From: Bacillus oleivorans
GTDB lineage: Bacteria > Bacillota > Bacilli > Bacillales > JC228
Assembly (NCBI RefSeq): GCF_900207585.1
Contig: NZ_OAOP01000008.1
Coordinates: forward strand, 124,001 to 188,000
Direction of reading: 5' to 3'
Length of the DNA: 64,000 bases
Below the pieces are notes generated by a model. It searched no databases. It was not told the origin of the DNA and saw only the letters and a list, made by a program, of their open reading frames with translations. Shown here in pieces: positions 60,880 to 64,000 of this stretch (its first letter is position 1; each line of letters starts with the position of its first letter). Both the position numbers and the translations under genes were made by a program.

Positions 60880-61478
60880 AGGTCCAGGATATTAAAGCAA
60901 TAATGGAAATACAAGCTCTGCAAGCATTACAAGGAAAAGAATCAGCCGTAAATTCATCGCAAATCTTTCAAACATTACTAGTTGCGTCCCTAAACGAATC
61001 AGCAGAAGTAAATCCATCAAAAAGTGTGGCAGATGGTTTAAATGGAATTGCTTCAGGAAGAAGTGTTTCAGATTCCAATGTTCAAGGCACTGAAAACATA
61101 AATGACATCATTCATATGGCAGCTGACCAATATAATATTCCAACTGAGCTGATTCATGCAGTAATCCAGCATGAATCCAACTATGACCCCTCTGCTACCA
61201 GCAGAGCAGGTGCCAAGGGTCTGATGCAATTAATGCCACAGACCGCTAAAAGTGTAGGAGTCACTGATATTTATGATCCTATGCAGAACATCTTAGGAGG
61301 AACCAAGTATTTAAAATCCATGCTTAATAAATATGACGGTGATATCCAATTAGCACTTGCTGCCTATAATGCGGGACCGGGTAATGTTGATCGGTATGGC
61401 GGGATTCCCCCGTTTAGCGAAACCCAAACCTACGTAAAAAAAGTTTTGGCTACTTATAATGAACTAATCTCCGTTTGA
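60876..61478 (+). CDS. cwlQ: lytic transglycosylase CwlQ (YjbJ)
   Basis: This 200-residue SLT-domain protein has the catalytic Glu in [19 protein letters not shown] (about 97-115), [23 protein letters not shown] (GLMQLMP) and [21 protein letters not shown] (AYNAGP). No obvious signal peptide is seen; the first 75 residues are a Ser/Asn/Gln-rich lead. Lytic transglycosylases release 1,6-anhydroMurNAc products, the substrate for AnmK found elsewhere in this window. B. subtilis CwlQ also has muramidase activity. Start coupled to yjbK. Confidence 0.93.
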   Translation: MKVQDIKAIMEIQALQALQGKESAVNSSQIFQTLLVASLNESAEVNPSKSVADGLNGIASGRSVSDSNVQGTENINDIIHMAADQYNIPTELIHAVIQHESNYDPSATSRAGAKGLMQLMPQTAKSVGVTDIYDPMQNILGGTKYLKSMLNKYDGDIQLALAAYNAGPGNVDRYGGIPPFSETQTYVKKVLATYNELISV

Positions 61479-61505
61479 AGAGACCTTATTTGAGGTCTCT
61501 TTTTA
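61479..61505 (+). terminator. terminator after cwlQ
   Basis: AGAGACCT/AGGTCTCT stem with loop TATTTG and a T run, immediately after the cwlQ stop. Confidence 0.9.
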
Positions 61506-61690
61506 AATACTCTGTCCGCTAATTGATCGCGCCCCTTTCAAGCCAAAGTCTGGAAAGTTAATCGCTCAGAACCTCCATTATTTAACAAAAGCTGCCATTC
61601 CCCAATGAAAACTGGTTTCCTCCATCATTCCATAAGCTATTTGTTTGTTTTATCCCATTCTCGCTGTTAAAATATCAACATAATAAGAAA

Positions 61691-61950
61691 AGCGCAAGCG
61701 CCCGTTTAGCGGCGTATGGAGTTTACTTTCGCCGCAGTGAGATAAAGGAAACACGGTGACCGTCAGGGAGACGATGTTGACTTATCGACCGGAGGTGAGG
61801 GAAACCTAAAAGCGAACCGCCTCGAACAGGCCCGACAACGCTTGCGCCTCCGACAAAGAAGCGTTCTTTGCTTCTGTAGGAGGAGGTGAAGCGTTCGAGG
61901 GCCTAGGCGGTGCAGCTGGATAAGTCCAATAGGCGCTGGGCGCTTACGCT
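61691..61950. repeat. 260-bp structured interspersed element with terminal inverted repeats
   Basis: AGCGCAAGCGCCC (61691-61703) and GGGCGCTTACGCT (61938-61950) are inverted ends with one mismatch. Inside, GCGGCG/CGCCGC, CCTCGAAC/GTTCGAGG and other pairings point to a strongly folded RNA. It is GC-rich against its surroundings and contains no credible gene. Repeats beginning like this are, to my knowledge, scattered in Bacillaceae intergenic DNA. It lies 28 bases upstream of the haemoglobin gene. Confidence 0.7.
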
Positions 61951-61978
61951 AGACACATTTAGAAAAGGAGCTATACGA

Positions 61979-62389
61979 ATGATTGGGAACAGACAACCCC
62001 CCTACGAAATTATTGGTAAAGAAAAGCTGTCGGATCTTATTGATGCCTTTTACCGACGTGTTCACAATCATCCGGACTTATCTCCCATTTTTCCAGATGA
62101 TTTAACGGAAACAGCACGTAAACAAAAGCAGTTTCAGACTCAATACCTTGGTGGTCCTAATCTTTATACCGAAGAGCATGGTCATCCGATGATGAGAGCC
62201 AGACACTTGCCTTTTCCGATTACCCCAAAACGGGCAAAGGCTTGGCTTTCCTGCATGAGCGAAGCCATGGATGAAGTCGGTTTAGACGGACCTGTACGCG
62301 AAGAATACTTTTCTCGTCTTGTTTTAACTGCGAATCATATGATTAATACACCAGATTCTGATGAACGTGGTGATCTCGATGATGAATAA
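61979..62389 (+). CDS. yjbI: truncated haemoglobin, group II (YjbI)
   Basis: This 136-residue globin of the trHbO class has the proximal His in [39 protein letters not shown] (about 50-90, HxxPFP type) and Tyr/Trp distal residues in [10 protein letters not shown] and [16 protein letters not shown] at 61979 is chosen because AAAAGGAG lies 10 bases upstream; the longer frame from 61910 runs through the repeat. It overlaps spxH, as in B. subtilis yjbI-yjbH. Confidence 0.93.
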   Translation: MIGNRQPPYEIIGKEKLSDLIDAFYRRVHNHPDLSPIFPDDLTETARKQKQFQTQYLGGPNLYTEEHGHPMMRARHLPFPITPKRAKAWLSCMSEAMDEVGLDGPVREEYFSRLVLTANHMINTPDSDERGDLDDE

Positions 62390-63257
62390 TCCATTTCAAA
62401 ATCCGATAGTCTCGCCATGCCAAGGGCTTGAGAAGAAACCTGTTGAAATCTATGTGTTTATTGATCCGCTTTGTCCTGAGTGCTGGGGATTAGAGCCTAT
62501 CTTAAAGAAACTGCAAATAGAATATGGACATTATTTTACTCTAAGGCATGTTTTAAGCGGAAAATTAGCTACGCTTAATAGCGGACTCCGGAAAAAGCCC
62601 GAAAATATTGCGCAAGCCTGGGAAAAAACGGCAAGCCGCTCTGGAATGTCTTGTGATGGAAGCCTATGGTTCGATGATCCGATTTCAAAACCCAGCCTCC
62701 CTTCTGTAGCGATAAAAGCGGCAGAATTACAGGGCAAAAAAAGAGGCACTAGGTTTTTGCGTAAACTTCAAGAAAATCTCTTTTTACAAAAACGCAATAT
62801 TTCTAATCTGGATGTTCTCATTGAATGTGCCAAATCTGTAGGGATTGATCTGGAGTTATTCCAGCAGGATATCCACTCAGAGAGTGCGGCTCATGCATTC
62901 CAATGCGATTTGAGGATTACCTCTGAAATGGAAGTAACGGAAATCCCGACTCTTGTTTTCTTTAATCAAAAAACAGATGAAGAAGGAATCAAAGTAACCG
63001 GACACTATCCGTATGAGGTATATAAAGAGGTATTGTTCGAAATGTTAAATAAGCATCCAGATCCATTTCCGCCGCCACCGCTTGAATCCTTTCTCCGTTT
63101 CTTTCAATTAGTAGCAACGAAGGAAATTTCCGTTGTTTATAATTTGTCTGAAGCGCAGGTCGAACATGAAATGAAAAAATTGATGTTAAAGCAAAAAGTT
63201 GAAAAAATTCCTGCAAAGTATGGAACATTTTGGCGATATAAAGATTTCTTTATCTAA
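62379..63257 (+). CDS. spxH: ClpXP adaptor SpxH (YjbH), DsbA-like fold
   Basis: This roughly 292-residue adaptor delivers the stress regulator Spx to ClpXP. It has a thioredoxin-like fold with CPEC in [21 protein letters not shown] (about 24-44), and a DsbA-type helical insert to about 200. The C-terminal part (about 230-290) is the YjbH-specific tail. ATG at 62379 is used because GGTGAT precedes it, although the frame opens at 62361. It overlaps yjbI by 11 bases. Confidence 0.92.
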   Translation: MMNNPFQNPIVSPCQGLEKKPVEIYVFIDPLCPECWGLEPILKKLQIEYGHYFTLRHVLSGKLATLNSGLRKKPENIAQAWEKTASRSGMSCDGSLWFDDPISKPSLPSVAIKAAELQGKKRGTRFLRKLQENLFLQKRNISNLDVLIECAKSVGIDLELFQQDIHSESAAHAFQCDLRITSEMEVTEIPTLVFFNQKTDEEGIKVTGHYPYEVYKEVLFEMLNKHPDPFPPPPLESFLRFFQLVATKEISVVYNLSEAQVEHEMKKLMLKQKVEKIPAKYGTFWRYKDFFI

Positions 63258-63648
63258 AATAGAACAAAAAATTCCTTTATGGCCCCGCTTGTCCCAGTAA
63301 TAGAACTTATATTTCATTCTTACTTTCGAACTTTTTATAGCTAAATTGTATAGAAGAAAAGACCCTTTGCATTATGCAAAGGGTCTTTTCAAACGAACAA
63401 AGGGGATGGGAGAAATTTTTCACGGTCAAACAAAGGGGTATGTGTTTGCTTGTGATTAACTTCACATTAATTACTATATCATGGTAAAGGATTACAGGCA
63501 AGTAGTCCGTTCATTGTTTCACAAATTTGTCAAAATTAAAGATATTTGATTATTGTACTAAATGACTCATTAGAATTTATGTATTCAGTAAAGAGAACAA
63601 GCATAGAGTAGAATTAAGAACACCAAGGATGGGAGGATAAGTGCAACT
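63258..63648. other. intergenic stretch between spxH and the yizD-like gene
   Basis: It holds the spxH terminator at 63357-63389 and otherwise AT-rich sequence; no other gene or RNA element is seen. Confidence 0.4.
63357..63389. terminator. bidirectional terminator after spxH
   Basis: A 33-base perfect palindrome, AAAAGACCCTTTGCAT then T then its complement, with T tracts. Confidence 0.9.
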
Positions 63649-63828
63649 ATGCTAGCCAAATTTCCAATCATTATTATGTTCCTCATTTTTATTTTCGCGT
63701 TCTTTCTGCAAATCCTGGGAATGCTTCATGTGGTCCCCCTTTATATTAGCTCACCTATACTTTTTATTGCCATTTTGATTATTATTTCGTATTTAAACGA
63801 GCGTAAAAAATTTAAAGGATACCGTTGA
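63649..63828 (+). CDS. small membrane protein, YizD-like, 59 aa
   Basis: A frame from ATG 63649 to TGA 63826-63828. Two membrane helices (IIIMFLIFIFAFFLQILGML and SSPILFIAILIIISYL) end in a basic tail (NERKKFKGYR). The GGGAGG site is 12 bases upstream, a little far. In B. subtilis yizD is the small gene between yjbG (pepF) and yjbH (spxH), the same position as here. Function unknown. Confidence 0.75.
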   Translation: MLAKFPIIIMFLIFIFAFFLQILGMLHVVPLYISSPILFIAILIIISYLNERKKFKGYR

Positions 63829-63830
63829 AA

Positions 63831-63859
63831 AGGGTCTGACCTATTAATTGTCAGACCCT
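63831..63859. terminator. hairpin between the yizD-like gene and pepF
   Basis: A perfect 10-bp stem AGGGTCTGAC/GTCAGACCCT, with AT-rich flanks on both sides, between convergent genes. Confidence 0.8.
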
Positions 63860-63866
63860 CCATTAA

Positions 63867-64000
63867 TTATTTAGTAAGCAGGCTTTCCATTTCATTTAAA
63901 AGCTGTTCAAACACTTGGCACGCTTGTTCAATTGGAGTTGAACTGTTCATATCAACACCCGCTTTTTTCAATACTTCAATCGGATAATCAGAGCTTCCTG
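63867..64000 (-). CDS. pepF: oligoendopeptidase F, 3' end
   Basis: The minus strand from the window edge reads GSSDYPIEVLKKAGVDMNSS, then IEQACQVFEQLLNEMESLLTK and stop TAA (63867-63869). This is the conserved C-terminus of oligoendopeptidase F (B. subtilis YjbG), an M3-family cytoplasmic metallopeptidase. Only about 44 codons are inside the window, so the zinc site is not visible. Position next to yizD and spxH matches the yjbG-yizD-yjbH order. Confidence 0.88.
   Translation of the reverse strand, partial: GSSDYPIEVLKKAGVDMNSSTPIEQACQVFEQLLNEMESLLTK

Noticed and set aside
61910-61978. N-terminal extension of the truncated haemoglobin
   Set aside because: It reads through the repeat element; the ribosome site is just before 61979.

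Overview
The window looks like chromosome from an endospore-forming Bacillaceae bacterium of Bacillus subtilis type. Evidence: AT-rich low-GC Gram-positive DNA, strong AGGAGG-type ribosome sites with frequent TTG/GTG starts, spore genes (CotS-family coat proteins, an alpha/beta SASP, SpoVAC-AD-AEb, SpoVIF, a YjcZ-type peptide), and long synteny with the B. subtilis yjb-yjc region. The species cannot be named from the sequence alone.

Layout. 1-9 kb: two CotS-family genes, a tRNA-Val, a D,D/L,D-carboxypeptidase, an alanine/glycine symporter, chrA with its PadR regulator, a HAD phosphatase, several small genes, a SASP and a DUF4349 lipoprotein. 9.1-9.4 kb: a striking 21-bp tandem array (15 copies, partly in a 42-bp higher-order pattern). 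9.7-11 kb: an MFS exporter. 11-28.5 kb, all on the minus strand: a 16-gene amino-sugar/muropeptide salvage region. It has two ABC sugar importers (each binding protein plus two permeases, no ATPase), an RpiR/MurR-type regulator, a BadF-type sugar kinase, MurQ, a signal-less NamZ homologue, a PIG-L deacetylase, AnmK, a signal-less NagZ, a class-C beta-lactamase-like hydrolase and two double-GNAT acetyltransferases. 28.7-32.7 kb, same strand: glcF, glcD and a CdaR-type regulator, with a cre-like palindrome ahead of glcD. MurQ releases D-lactate, so GlcD/GlcF next door may be its oxidase (inference).

33-36.5 kb: an ehuBCDA ectoine/hydroxyectoine importer, bracketed by two copies of a 27-bp repeat; ehuC seems to start at ATT. 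36.5-40.3 kb: a TAXI/TRAP import system with DUF1850. 40.4-43.7 kb: PgpA-like YutG, then yjcH-yjcG-yjcF, then a DUF421 membrane protein. 43.7-48.5 kb: an MBL hydrolase, spoVIF, a YjcZ peptide, spoVAEb-spoVAD-spoVAC with an upstream lipoprotein (arrangement like the extra, heat-resistance-associated spoVA2 operons), and a tiny Cys-containing gene.

48.5-64 kb follows the yjb order in reverse: yjcA, fabI with a perfect FapR box, a small CxxCxxCxC protein, tatC, tatA, a Tat-exported PhoX-like enzyme, a CPA2 antiporter, mgtE, prpE, yjbO, nadK, relQ, yjbK, cwlQ, a 260-bp repeat element, truncated haemoglobin, spxH, a yizD-like membrane peptide and the 3' end of pepF. Six probable or possible small genes (41-59 codons) were found by reading the sequence directly: 7201-7374, 7468-7626, 45513-45653, 48355-48480, 49962-50099 and 63649-63828.
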